A stretch of DNA of 64,000 nt from Cardinalis cardinalis. Taxonomy: Eukaryota > Chordata > Aves > Passeriformes > Cardinalidae. Below are positions 24,801 through 37,800 of this stretch, in pieces (position 1 is the stretch's first letter; each line of letters begins with the position of its first letter). The position numbers were made by a program, and so were the translations under genes. The stretch is from assembly GCA_014549065.1 (NCBI GenBank), contig JACDOX010000155.1, forward strand, positions 310,001-374,000. The letters are read 5' to 3'. The notes below the pieces were generated by a model that worked only from the letters and a program-made list of their open reading frames with translations, had not been told where the DNA came from and made no database searches.

Positions 24801-26260
24801 TGTGTATAGAAGACAAGTTATTAAAATTGAATGTTTGGCAAACATTTTGTCCAGAAGTAAACACAGTTTGGTCAGTGTTTGTTTTTTCACCAGATATTAT
24901 GGTTTGTTGCCACTTTGAAGCTGAAGTGCATAACCATAGAAGCTTATGAAACCTCTCGTCTTCTCTGTACCACTGGATGTTTGGCCTTTGATCATACAAT
25001 GCAGTCTTTTCAGACATTGAAGATTTTGATCCAGGTATGCCACCAACAGGAACAACTTCCAGAAAAAGAAATAATTTTGGTTTGTGCAGCCCTTTACTCT
25101 AACATGAAACCCATTTCTGAAAAAAACCCAGCCATCTGCTACTTTATTGTTTGATATCAGCAGCAGAATAATGTCCGATTTTAATATCAGACTCTTGGCT
25201 ATGTAGTGCACTAATTTGTTCTGTGACATCAATGAATCAAAGTAGAGCTCCTGATAGAAGAACATCAAAAGGAAATTAATCTCCCTGTGATAGTACTAAT
25301 AATTTCAGAGTGGACGTGTTTTGCTCAATTATGGTAACCATTGAGAGCTGTGTTTTGTGGACTGTTAGATCAATATCACAACTGCTACACAAACTGAGGG
25401 TGTAAGAGTCAGACTGGTGCTCCTCAGGAGCCACCAGTGTCATTACCAATGGACAAAAATCTGCTGTACATTCTTGGTAGAATGTTATGGTTACCTAAGG
25501 AAAGGAGATGTGAAAGTGTGAACTCAATGGGGAGTGTGGAAAATAGAAAAAACCCATCACTTTTNCATATGTTGGGCAGGATGGTGGGCCTGGCATTACA
25601 GGTAGCATTTACAGAGTTTGTATCCAGCTGTGTGATTCTGGAANAATTTAGTGGGAGTAGAGGCTAATTGTGTAGCAGACAGGAGATGTTATAAGGTTAT
25701 TCAGCATATATCTCCTGAAAATATNGTTTTCAAGTATTTTATTAGTTTCTTTTTTTGGTGGTTTTTGTATAAACCCTGTCAGATTAATACAATGTTTATA
25801 AGAAAGCATGTTTCTTTATTTATAGCCATACAGTTTCATCTTTCCCTACAAATAGATATATACAGGATTTGACACAATAAAAGAAATTGAGCATTTTTAG
25901 ATACAGATCCTTCCAAATGTTTACTCAATTCAAGAGTAGAAGAAAGGGTTACTGCACTACAGCATGCTTGTTGTAGCTGCACAGCATGATACCCACAGAC
26001 AGACTGGGACTATATTTAGGGTTCTGGTCGTGTGCTGAGAATAGAACTAAGTGAGTACAGAGGCCCAAATGTGTCACTGAAATAAATATTGGCAGAATGG
26101 ATGTGTGATCAAAATATCCAAATATATCAGGGACTGACTGCAGAACTTAGAGTCAAGAATAGCCCAGGTAGGGATAAGATTTTGAATAAATCTAGTATTC
26201 CCTCTTCTTTATGTTTACCACCTTTACCTTTCCCCCTTTTTTTGTTTTATTCCCCCCTGG
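21803..26260. other. AT-rich non-genic stretch
   Basis: No supportable gene or transposon. A possible 20-nt micro-exon with strong flanking splice signals is at 24060-24079. A GC-richer patch at about 24360-24545 has no recognised identity. Confidence 0.6.
24060..24079 (+). other. Possible 20-nt micro-exon between strong splice signals
   Basis: A pyrimidine-rich tract ending CTTTCTTTGCCAG (AG at 24058-24059) is followed by 20 nt containing CCATGGG and AGGTCA, then a consensus donor GTAAGT (24080-24085). Acceptor, spacing and donor are all near ideal. No adjoining exons were identified and such arrangements can arise by chance, so this is a candidate only. Confidence 0.25.
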
Positions 26261-26263
26261 CAG

Positions 26264-26302
26264 TGATGAACACCAGCTGGCAGTCAGGGCTGGTGTTCAT
26301 CA
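26264..26302. repeat. Perfect 14-bp inverted repeat with 11-nt spacer
   Basis: TGATGAACACCAGC at 26264-26277 is matched by its exact reverse complement at 26289-26302. It stands at the left edge of a GC-richer segment that looks like a dispersed repeat, so it may be a terminus-like structure. Confidence 0.85.
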
Positions 26303-26775
26303 GCCTGGGGCTGACCTTGTCCTGCAGCCAGCCTTGGGGTCACAGCAAGGACTGGGGGANGGATCTCTTTCTTACCTGTAGCTGTCCTGGGCAGATCAGA
26401 CNTGAATCAGGGAAAATTAATTTAATTTATTGCCAAATGAAACAGATTTGAACAGTGAGAAACAGAGACAAAAGAAAAACACCCCCTGCCTCTGCTCCCC
26501 TCCTTCCTAGGCTCAGCTTCACTCCTTCCTCCCAAACTCCTCTGCCAGCCCCAGCCCCAGCCAGGGGCTCCTCCAGNCTCAGTGCTCTCAGGGCTGCTCT
26601 TCTGTTTTCACTCCTGCTTTCCATCCTGCTTTTCCTCACNCCTCCCTCACTGCCAGGCAGTTTTTCCTTTCCCAGATGTGTTCCCCAGGGGTGCTGAGGG
26701 CTCAGCTGTGCCCTGTGCTGGGGCAGCTGTGGAAGTGGCAGTGCCAGCCCCTGGGCACACAGCACTGATCAGCTT
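26303..26775. repeat. Probable dispersed avian repeat (family not identified)
   Basis: GC-richer than its surroundings. It contains GGGAAAATTAATTTAATTTA followed by a GAGAAACAGAGACAAAAG stretch and then a long pyrimidine-rich segment with GGCTCAGCTTCACTCC. From memory this order resembles an interspersed repeat seen at many places in bird genomes, possibly LTR-derived, but I cannot name it. The open frames on both strands are proline/serine/leucine-rich products of that composition. Confidence 0.4.
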
Positions 26776-29700
26776 TACGCTAATCAGCTCTTAATTTCTT
26801 TATTCCTGTAGGACTGCTGCTGAGATGAAGGAGCTTGGGCTTTGTCTACAAGGATGCAGTGACTTTTTTAGGATTCTATAAGGTTCTTATCAAGACTGAC
26901 ATTCCTTGTTCTAGATCAGCAGTGTGAGAGTGAGGACTTTTCCTGCAGTGACTCAGATGCTTTTCCAGCCTCTCTTTCCATCCGAAATGCTGCAATAATA
27001 TCTTGTATTAAAGACAGCAGATGAATAATTGGACAGTACCATGGAAAGGCTTCCACTGAGTAGGAACCTTGGGGGGACCAATACAAATCCAGCCATCAGC
27101 ATCTCCTCTCTGGCCTCCTCTTCACCACCCCTTTTGCTTTCCCTTCTGCCCAAGCTGGAGTTTTCAAAGGGAAATCAACTTAAACAGCATTTGATAATGG
27201 GGCACAACAGTCAGAGATTCCCAGCAGATGTGCTGCTGGGATTGTCCTTGCCTGGCTCTAGTGATGAAGAAAGCAATGACAGGAAAACAGAGGTGATCCC
27301 CCTGTCATGTTGGACAAGGGCTACTTCCCAATTGCTGTCATGGAAATTAAAGGAAAGTTTCACAGTTTTTCTGGTAGATATTAGGACATAAAAAAAAATT
27401 TGTCTCTCTAATTTTGCACACAAGTCCTAAGAATCTACTTTACCTGTAAAATTCAGATTTTTTTTTTCTCTTTCTTCATATGCATAAATGTTCTAAATAG
27501 CATAGACCTAAATAGCAAAGACTGTCAGCAAATTATCAGAATGAGAGATGCTGTCCCACAGCAGTCTTGGGAATTCACATTCCATGTTCCTTTGTTTCTC
27601 TCCTCCAGGCTGATAATGTGCTTTTGCAGAACAAACTCACCCACTTCCCCTGGAAATGTAGTTCAGAAAACTTTCCTCTTCTCCAACATTTATATAAATT
27701 CAAATCTGGAAAGCAATGAACTCTAAATATGTCTTTAAGTGAAGAAATACTTAGGCAGTATTTGTGAGCATGGAAATAGTATCTGCCATTTGTGCTAACA
27801 GCTTATCTTTATAAGAGCAGNTAAAGATAGCACTACATATAAGCATGTGGAGTTTCTGTCCATTCNGGTTCACTAAAAATCTGCACTGTCAACTGAAAAA
27901 TTTAGGTTATTAAATACATAATGCATTGTAACTATATGTGCAATGGTTATCTGTTTACCAGCTCTCTGCTTTTCCAAAGTCCTTCTACAAAATATTTTTT
28001 ACAGAGACACAACACGCCGTGTTTGGATGGAGTCCTGCAGGGAGAGATGCAATTAAGAATGTTATGCAATAATACATTGTTTTTCTTACACATAATGTAT
28101 TTGTGAGCATTCTGCATGCAGGCAAAAGTGCTGAGCTCAGTAATTTAGGTCTTTACATCTCGNTACCATACTGGCTGCTTCTGCAGGTTTAGCACAAAAG
28201 TAATAGTCCCAAAACCAGTATTAAAGATAGGAAATTGAAAATAGTTCAGGAATTTTTTTTGTAGAAAAATATTGAGAATATGGCTATCNNAAGGTTTGCC
28301 AGATATTAGTTACATTTTCTCTTTTAATAAAGATGGCTTATTTCTGAAAAAANTCTCTAAAAGAGTGGTGATGGAGCAGAAATAAGCTTGGTTTTTTACA
28401 TGGAAATGCAACATCATTGTCAGTTAATACTTCTTCACAAACTATAAAAAATANTGAAGATAAAACCCTATCTGGTTACCAGTTGTTTTCCTTTTGNTAA
28501 AGTTGGACTTCACATTTTTTGTCATTTGTCCAGGGGTTTTTTGAATTTCCCAAATGCTGGACTTCCTAAACAATCTTTTTTGTTCTTTTTTTGTGCACTG
28601 CTGCACTTGCATAAATTTAAGATGAAGGATATATTTTAAAAATACCCTAGATTTTTGTTTTCCTAATGATAACACAACTACTATTTTCTTCTTACTAATA
28701 TTCAGAAGAATTCCATTTAATTGCATCAAAACTGGATCACCTAATTNAACTGAAAAGGTAAAATCCTTGCTTTATAATACTGAATTCAGTAGTTCAGTAG
28801 GAAAAAAAAATAAAAATCCAGTGAATGAGATTTTAATACTCTGATAAATCTTAGCAATACCTTTTATTGCTCAATTAATTTAGTACTATGTACTGTAAGT
28901 AATAATTAATAGCAGTGCAGTCTCCCTACCTTGTCTGCTGTTACCATCATGACCCTTGGTAATGCTGCAGAAACTTTTAAACCTTTTGAACCCTAAATGT
29001 GGGTGGATGTCTTTCATGGGAAGTAACACAAAGTTTCAGGAGCTAAACTATTGATGTTTTGTGCATGAAACTTGTACCTGTTAGGTAGCAGTGAAAACTT
29101 TATAAAGAAATATCTGATCACTGAGAAAATACATTTTGTTGTGTATGTAAGATTGTATTTTTTTAAAGAAAAAATAGAAAGAGCAGAATTTATTCAGTTA
29201 TAGGAATTTGTGTCTTATTATGCAAAAATGCTCTGCAAACATGTCTAAATTAAAATTTTGTGGAAATGAAATATAATNATTTCCCCCTTTCATTTACCTT
29301 TTTGGAATTTACCAGTGATCAGACTAAGTCACAGAGTACCTGCAAAATGTTTTCCTCTTACAGACTACTTGGGTGTCTGTGTTGGTGAATTCCTGGGTGC
29401 TCACTGACACATTTGTTTGAATTCTGGGTGGTGGTTTGCTTTCTTTGCTTTAAATCAAGGAAAAAAACCCATAGAATACACCTTTGCAGCTAATCCAGAA
29501 GTTAAGGATAACCCTGATTTTTTAGGTTTCTCTNTTTTGTCAGAGCCATGCAGGGCCCCAAATCAGCAGTGGATAGCCAGGGCATTCTGTTATGTCACTA
29601 CGGGTGTAGTCACACAATGTGTGACTGCTGAAACACTTGCCTGTGATTGCAAGTTAAATATGTAACTAAAATTAATTTTAGACCACCTGCAATCTCCTTA

Positions 29701-30863
29701 CAGCGTTGTGGAAGTCNGATTTAGTGGGATGGTTGATAAATTGCTTTTCATGTGAAGCATTTTGAAAGAGAAGGTTTTGGTCACTGTGGTGAGTACACAC
29801 AGAAGTCCAGGAGTGTCTGCTACTTGTAATCTGTGTTTCATTTGCCTATAATCTGTATTTCATTGGCCTTCTGCTTGTCTCTTTGTGCTTGCCATAGTTT
29901 GTGAGCCAGGATTTTGCTCCTGTGCAGCCGTTTCAGTCAGTACAGTGGTATGTTAATTGATGAGTTAATGATAGCTCATGTTGATCTTGAGTTGTGTTTN
30001 GAAGCTGTGTGAGAGGAACCTGTTCATTTCCTGGGGTCACCTGTCTGTGAAGAACATGTGACCCTCAGTTATCTGCTTTTCTTAACCTCACTGCTTCCTT
30101 GTGCTGTACTCTTGGATATTAATTTGCAAGAGATCCAGCATTAGTAAGCAAGCTCTAATTCCAGAGTTGCCAGTTCCCTGATGAACAGAGGGGAATCTCC
30201 TCTCAGGAAGAGTGATCAGCAGACTCTGTTTGTGAAGACTGCCTCTGCTTTTGTGGAAATTTCAGTGAGGTGAAGGCTGTGACTGGAAAGACACTAACTA
30301 AGATGACAGAAGTAATTCATAAGCACTCCACCCTGATATATTCTAGAAAGATTTATCATAAGCTGCTGGAGTTTCACCTAAGGCAATGGTAAGGTCCTGT
30401 NTAGAATCAGGGCCTCAAAATTCTGAATAACTTGCAATTTCTATCATGGTTATTAACATATAGCTGGTTGGAAGCTACCATAGCTCTAGGAGCTAGGCAG
30501 GATAATGTGTGTGGGGAGGATCTTNGTAAGGAAACNGTGACTCTGTCTTCTGGCTGAAATNAGAAATGGAAGAATTTTTGATTGAGGTAGAAAATACTAA
30601 CAGATATCTTGGAATTAGCATTCAGAAAATGACATGCAGATGCCAGTAGCAAATAAATATTCCATTAGTTGCTGTATCATTAACTTTTCTTTTTGACTGC
30701 AACAAGTTTCGTATGTTAAAGAATATTGTAAGTGCATCTTGAAAAAGACATCTTTATTACATTCACATTATAGGCAACAAGCTGGTTCAAATAATTTTTG
30801 AGAGCAATGATGTTATCTTGAAAACAATGTAGAAATTCTGTTGATGCTGTGGATTATTGATTG

Positions 30864-30878
30864 ACAACAGATGGCAGT
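30864..30878 (+). promoter_or_regulatory. CTCF-like motif
   Basis: ACAACAGATGGCAGT fits the usual CTCF core (AGRKGGCRSY part fully, 13 of 15 positions overall by eye). Single motif matches are common by chance. Confidence 0.2.
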
Positions 30879-33800
30879 ATAGCAGGTGTATTTACCTTGT
30901 CATGAACAAATGCCAGTGTATGAGACATGGCTGAAATTTATAAAAAGGCAGTTGGGAGCCTAGCTCACTTCTTTTAGATTATTTAGTCATTCCAGGAAAT
31001 ACAATCCCTTTGTTAGGAATTGACTTGTGTCAGGAAGATGTGGGATAATAAAAGGTGGATTGAATTCTGCAGGTCAGTTCCTTACTCNGCCAGATGAGCT
31101 GCTGCAGAGAGGGAAGAAGTCTCCAGCCCACCCGAGGTGCTCTGAGCTGTCCTTTCATTTCCTCCTCATCTCTGTGTTCAGTCCAGCCTCATCACAGAGA
31201 GGAAATGTCCCAGTTTATTTTGCGATGTTCTAATTTTGATATCTTAGCTGGAAATGCCTATTTCACCATGTGGAGGCATNAGACAGTGTTGAGGGTTTTC
31301 TTTAAATTATTTCTACTCTGGATTTTTACACGTCTTAAGGACACACCTCTTCAAGCTGTACTTGCCCTTCATATGCTTGAGAAAATCAACACTGATGATC
31401 TCAAAATCACAAAATATTTGAAGAAACGATGAGAAAACTAAATGAGCAAAGAGAGACTTTCTTTAGACTTTCTTTTATCGATATGATTTTGAAAATAATT
31501 TTTTATATTGGTTCACATCGATTTTTAAGGGGATTTGGATGTCTGTAGAAAATTAAACCTACCAAACTACATTGTGGCTGTATACCAATTCCAATGGATC
31601 TAAAATGTGACAGTAAAGATTATTTGTATGCATTCAGCTTTATGTACATGTCTAAACAACAATCCTATTTCGAGTTTCTTGTAACCTATGTGTGCAGTTG
31701 GCTAAACAGTTAAAGTATTCATGTGCATTATTTTTGCCTGATGGAGTGCAGTGCAGTAAGTACACCCAAAAGGACAATACTGCTCACTCCTCTTGTGCTG
31801 GGGAGAGCAGCAGGGACTGGCCATTTAGGGCTGTGAGCAAACCAATGCTGTGCTAGGGTGAAAGGAAGCATATGAATCATAAATGTAGCATGCTTCACCT
31901 GTTTTGTTGCTAGCTTTATGATTTCATGCTGCTTAAGCATTATGATTTTGTGATTGAACTGTCTGTTTTCCTCCCTTGCAGAGTAATAAGATGACATTGA
32001 AGAAAACCCTCCTATTTGGGTTGTAGCATGTGCAAATATATCAACATTGGATCTGAATCCCTGAATTAGCCCTGATTTGCCCTCTATTCTTTTCAGTCTG
32101 TGAGTTTGCACTGTCTTCTAAATTACTGCATGGATACTTTGAAGAGTAACAAGAATCAAGAAGTTTTTCTTCNGTTTGAGAGGGTTTGACTCCCATTTTA
32201 TTGTTTGTACACCACAGTTTATAAGTTAATTGGTCATTGAAACTCTATTTTATTTTTTTCTTANCGTTTTGTCTCTGCTTATTACATGAGCCAAGGAAGA
32301 GATAAATCTGAAATTTTTTTCAGCAGAAGATATCATTGTGCTCCAGAAGATATTTCTGTGCTTTCTCAAAGAAAAAATGGAAGTTTTATTTTGAATTCAG
32401 AGGAAGTGAGATCAAACTCTCAGTCAGTTTAGACATAGGAAATGAACAAAGGGACTTGACAAAATAACATGTCATTTAGGTTGTTCAGGTTACACTTTTA
32501 TTTGAGTGTATTCTCCTCTTCTTCTGAATAATTTATTTATTTTTTATCAATGTAATGGTTTGTGCCTCAGATTTTCATAGCAAATTTGCATTTCTGATGC
32601 TGCTATTAGACAGAAGTAAGAGAGCTTTATAACAGTAGAGAGTTTGAGCACAAACATGTTAGAAAGAGAAGGGATGAAAGTTCTATTGGGGCTGTAGCTT
32701 TAGAGCCATTACTTACAGGAATATTCCAGAATAATAACCACTGCATTTCTGATAAAAAACCCAGTTATATTGGTTTAAAGCATNTTTTAAAAACAATGCA
32801 TTTTATGTTCTTTTTGTTTCCCTTTGTATTCTGAAACTTTTGTCTTGGAACTTGCAGTGTGTTCTCATAATTACTGAATGTTAGAAACATAATTTAAAAA
32901 GAAAAAAAAGAGATTTTAAAAATATAATAATACAGCTGCAGGAGTGGCTAGATGAGAAGAAATACCAAGTAACAGGAGACATGTGAAAAATCATAAGTGT
33001 TGCCAAAGCAGTAACAAATAAGAGAGATATAAATCAAAATAAGCATTCGTTGTGTTCTGCTTAGTTTCCCATTCACCTTCTTGGAAAATAATGCTATTAT
33101 GTTTCCATTATAGTGGATTCTTCCATATGCATTGCTAAGTGAGCTGAAAGCAGAATGCTGGAGCAAACACAGCAGTTCTGGAGTTCTCTGAACTGTGCAC
33201 TCTAAATCAGTGGCAGGTTTCTCTGTTTTGCCTTGAAATGGGATGGTCCTACATACTATTTCTTCTGTAATCTTGACAGTGAATTACTTCTGAAGGAATA
33301 CTGATATATTTAACTGGNAAGTCTGCCAAACTAGAGAACATTTGTAATCAGCAGTAGAACCAAGATCACAGTGGGAGGATCTCTTAGGTTCAGTTCATCT
33401 CATGCTTTGAGATGTTGGATCTCTGCACCTCTGCACACTTCCAGCAGCTGCTGCCTGAAAGACAAATATGCTCAGGAACATGGAATGAGCCCCCTTGGTA
33501 AGAAGGTAAAAGTTTGTGAGAAAAATTTCCAGGAGCAAAAAACGTTCTGAAAAATAAACTCAAAGCATTTGAACATAAATTCAACATAAATTCCTGCCCA
33601 CAAATGTCAGAAGATGAATGAGTTCTACAAAGACAATAACCATGAGGAAATTATATTTATTTTTAAAATAGTATTTTAAATAATGTGAAGGCTCCTGTTA
33701 AGTTCTGTCAACTTTGAGCTACATATCCTCACATGATATAGTGAATTCTGTCTGATGAAGGCTGAAGGCGAGGCTGTTGCAGTCCTCTGCTCAGGACACA

Positions 33801-34800
33801 CAGATGTCCATAGGTCAGGGTGTTGTGTTTTCCATGGATCTGTCACCTGTCCCCTGAAGAGGCTTTACCCTGTGGCTAGAAAGGAGCTGTCTGTGGGGAA
33901 ACTGAGGAAGAACAGGTTTTTGTGATGTGTGAAGTTTGAGCAGAGCTCAGAATAAACTCCAGAGCTCCTGCTCTCTGTTCTTCATCTAAAAGCCTCTTTG
34001 GCAAAACCTCTTTTGGTTCTGCTCATCCCTCAGTTTATCAATCTGNACACCTTAGTACTTTCTATAAAATTATTAAGTTTTGGAAGAGGAAAACTGTGTA
34101 GAAAAAAAGATCTTGCATGGTGAAGTCTCCTGTGCAAAATACATTTCAAAGTAGATGTTTAATTCAAGGAAACACCTTGAAATCTTGAATAAAGGAAGGA
34201 CTATGTGTAACAGTTTACATGGTATAGTAATAGAAAGTAAGGACTAGCAAATGAAAAATATTATAAAGCAAGGTGTTTCTGGTAGAATTGCAGACTTGCA
34301 GATGAAATAATTATAGTCTTGATTTCTTTTTGTCATGGTAAAACATAGAAATCCTTTTCTTCCCTGTATATGTGATAATCCAAATGCCCATACCCGCNTG
34401 TATGAGAAAGGGAATCTGAATACCTGAGCACTGCAATAGCTCTGGTNGCTGAAAGGTTCTGTTCACAAAGAAGCTGTAATGCTAAAAAAGCCAAAAAAGT
34501 CAACAACAAACCCCCCACACAATTAGATCAGGTACAGAGGAAATCGGTTCTACAGGCTTGAGACTTTCATGAACTGAATGCTATTTGCTATCTATGCTAT
34601 CAGATAATTTCAACCATTCCTTTAGTCCTTCAGTTGCTACTAAAATCAGTTTATAAGGTAATGAGACACAAATGATGCTTTCTGTATGAGCTATGCTTTG
34701 TTGAGATAAAATAATGATATGTTAATTATATATTTCAATAGAAGTAACCATGTCTGTGTAACTACTGCATAGATGCACATTTGAAATAGAAATGGCAGGG

Positions 34801-34850
34801 GAAAAAAAAGAAAGAATAGAAAAGAAAGGAGACATCAACAACAACAACAC
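34801..34850. repeat. Purine tract followed by (CAA)n
   Basis: A roughly 30-base A/G-only run, then ACATCAACAACAACAACAC. Low complexity. Confidence 0.7.
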
Positions 34851-37800
34851 AAAAAGGAAAAATAGCAAAGCAGCTGCTTACAACTACCTGAAGGAAAGAT
34901 TATCTCTTATCCTAGTTTCCTCTTGCTGAGGGAAATGTGATGTGATCAGGTCACTGCATGTAAAATGCTGTAAGAATGTGATCTGCACTTCATCACTATA
35001 AAATTCAAACATTCTTGAACCTTTTATTCCACCCTGTTCATATTTATCTTTTTGGTCCTGCCTTCATTGGGTACCACATTTGTATTGATAAATTGTAGGT
35101 ACTTGGAGATGTATTGATGGGCTGAAGACAGTTCAAAATGCAGAGTGCTGTGGCTTTGCATATCATTACACCTAGCTGGGTCTTTGCCTCTTGAAAGCTG
35201 TCGATTTGTGCATTATTGCTATTCAGGCTGATAAATGACAGTAATTGTTCTTAAGTTGAAGAGCTGGCTTAATGTGCTGACTTGCTTGGGAATTCTGAGC
35301 ACCAGGGTTAAACTAGTGCTCCACTGCTTCTAACAAAATGGTCCTTTCCAGCTCAGAATAGATACTTAATTGAATTACTTTAGCCTTCATGCATTTTGCA
35401 GCTTTGCATTTGAAGAAAAAATATTCATAACAAGATCAGGGAATTTAGAGCTGTTCATAGGGAGGTCAGGCTTGGTATGTGCCCCCACTTCAAGGCACCT
35501 GCTCCCAGTGGTGCTACCACAATTAAAAAAAAAAAGCTGAGAGGTAGAATATGTTAGTCCTATAATAACACCGAGAAAGACATAAAAAAATTAGATGGAG
35601 ATGTATCACTATTATTTTTTTCTACTGTCCCAGTGGTAGAACTTAGTAAGACACACTTATGAAGATGAAATACAGATAATTTTGTATAAATTTTAAAAAC
35701 AATGTTTATTCATGTCTAGTAGCATGAATTTTTCAGGTAACTTAGTTTAGGAGAAGTGTCTTAAAGCCTCTATTAATTTTTTTCAAGATGAGATTTTTTT
35801 TTTCAGGGATAAATCAAGAAGAATTCCTCATGAAATATGGATATGTTTTCTTAAATAATGCTCACAGAATTCAAACTAGAATTCAAGATTTTCAGAAACT
35901 GAGTGTTACTTGTATTGTATTGTTCACATTTGGCACTGCTTATGTGTGGTGCTGTACAAATTAAGGTTCACAATCCAAACAATTCAGTGTCTCAGAGATT
36001 CAGTGCTTAGGCCAATTTGTTTTAAACAGTTTCTCTGCAGTTCTTTTGGGTGACAGCTCCGCATTCCCACATTGACACAAAAAAATCAAATCAGACTGAA
36101 ACAATCGAGCTGTTAAAAAAGAAAACAAAGATTCAGAATGAAGTTTATTTACTGCATTGTGATTCTCTATGGTGACTTATTTGTTTCTCATACAAATTTT
36201 GAATGGGATCAGCCCTTTTCATATGAGCTATATAAAATGTTTCCTTTTACCTACTAAGATAATATAGTTATTAAAGGGTTTCTGTAGTTCCAGGGGTCAG
36301 CATTGTAAAGGTATAGATTGTTCATTCAGGGAGAGTTTTAGTCACAAGGCTATTGCAATATTCTTGTCCTCATACTTATAACTGCTGGAGCTTCAATGTC
36401 TGATGTGCATTTTCAAGCAAAAGTTATGAAAGCTCTGGCAAATAATTCATTATTTGTTTAGTCATCTTAGCAAACAGGAGTCCNTTACTGCAGTCTTAAA
36501 AAGGGAGATTATATTCTGACATTATCAGAAAAGCATATCTTTTTCTTTTACAAAGACTCTTGGCTGTTACCTGATGTNATTCAAGGTTATTTTTCATTCA
36601 GATACTTTCCTCAGAGCTGTGTTTTTAAATCAGTCATCTACATNTACCAAGCAATCATGGACAAAGTGCCATGAGTTGATGTTTGGGACCACTGAAGACA
36701 TTTCCTGGGCATGCAGATGTGCTCAGCAAGCACCTTTAGCTGGTCCCAGAGTATTCCTAGAGCTGACAATTGAGCAGGGAGGCAGGGAGGGTTATGCTGC
36801 TCATTTACTACCTGCTATTTTGGATTACCAAGCCTTTAGAGAATATTTATCCTGTTCACATTCATTGAATGTTGGGGTTTATCTGCTGAATGTAAAAGAA
36901 ATACTTGTTTGCATAAGCTGTAAAAATTTCCAGGTTTTTCCCTTCTACCCCTTTGTTGCAATATGAATTTCTTGGCTCAACAGATCCTTGTGTGTGTACT
37001 GAGCTGAATTCACTGAAGGTACTACTTAATTGCTATTTCCTCCATTCCATGCCTGAAATACATTTCTCAATAAGGACAGACTTGTTACGTGACTATAATA
37101 GTCTGGAAAATGTAGATTTTCCTCACTTATCTGCTTTAAAATTGAANAAATAGTAATTCCTTACTTTTGTAATAGGAAAACAGCACTAACTGAGTTCACA
37201 GGAAGGTGGATTTCGTAGGCCTTGTGTGGATACTGTATTTAGTCTCAGTTTTATTCAACCACTTTTCCTGACTGAGCTGATTTCTTGTTATTCATGAACC
37301 CTAAAGCCATTGCAGCATAAACCTTAATGGATGCTATCTTTCACATGCTGATCTTCACATGCCCAGTTTTCTTGCAAGGCGTCTGATTGAAGGTTAAAGA
37401 ATATTGTGACTCAAGCATGTATTTTATTTTTCTTAATCTACTTCTCTCCAGTTCTTTAGATCTTTGCTATTCAAGTCAGGATAAAGAAGATAATAGGAAA
37501 GTTCAGCTCATAGAAGAATTTTGGAAATACATAACTCAGAAATGTTGTGCTAGTGAGCACATTTAATATTTGTATATTAATTTTACATAAATGATAATAT
37601 ATCTGTTCCTCACCCCCAGGAATTAATTTTTATTTTAAAGAAAAATTCCTAATCTTTTTAGTTCCATGAGAAATTTAAAACCTAGACCTACTGTTATAGA
37701 TTAGTTTCTGTCAGTGTTATTAGTGCACACTATATATTGGCCTTTTAAAGCACAGAATATTTCTCTGCTGAGGACCAGCAGATGCCATCTTTCAGAATCT

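Noticed and set aside
26427..26794. Open frames of 70-112 codons on both strands
   Set aside because: They follow the pyrimidine/purine bias of a probable dispersed repeat.
31728..32111. 127-codon minus-strand open frame
   Set aside because: No domain or conserved motif recognised; length is within chance for 51 kb of desert read in six frames.
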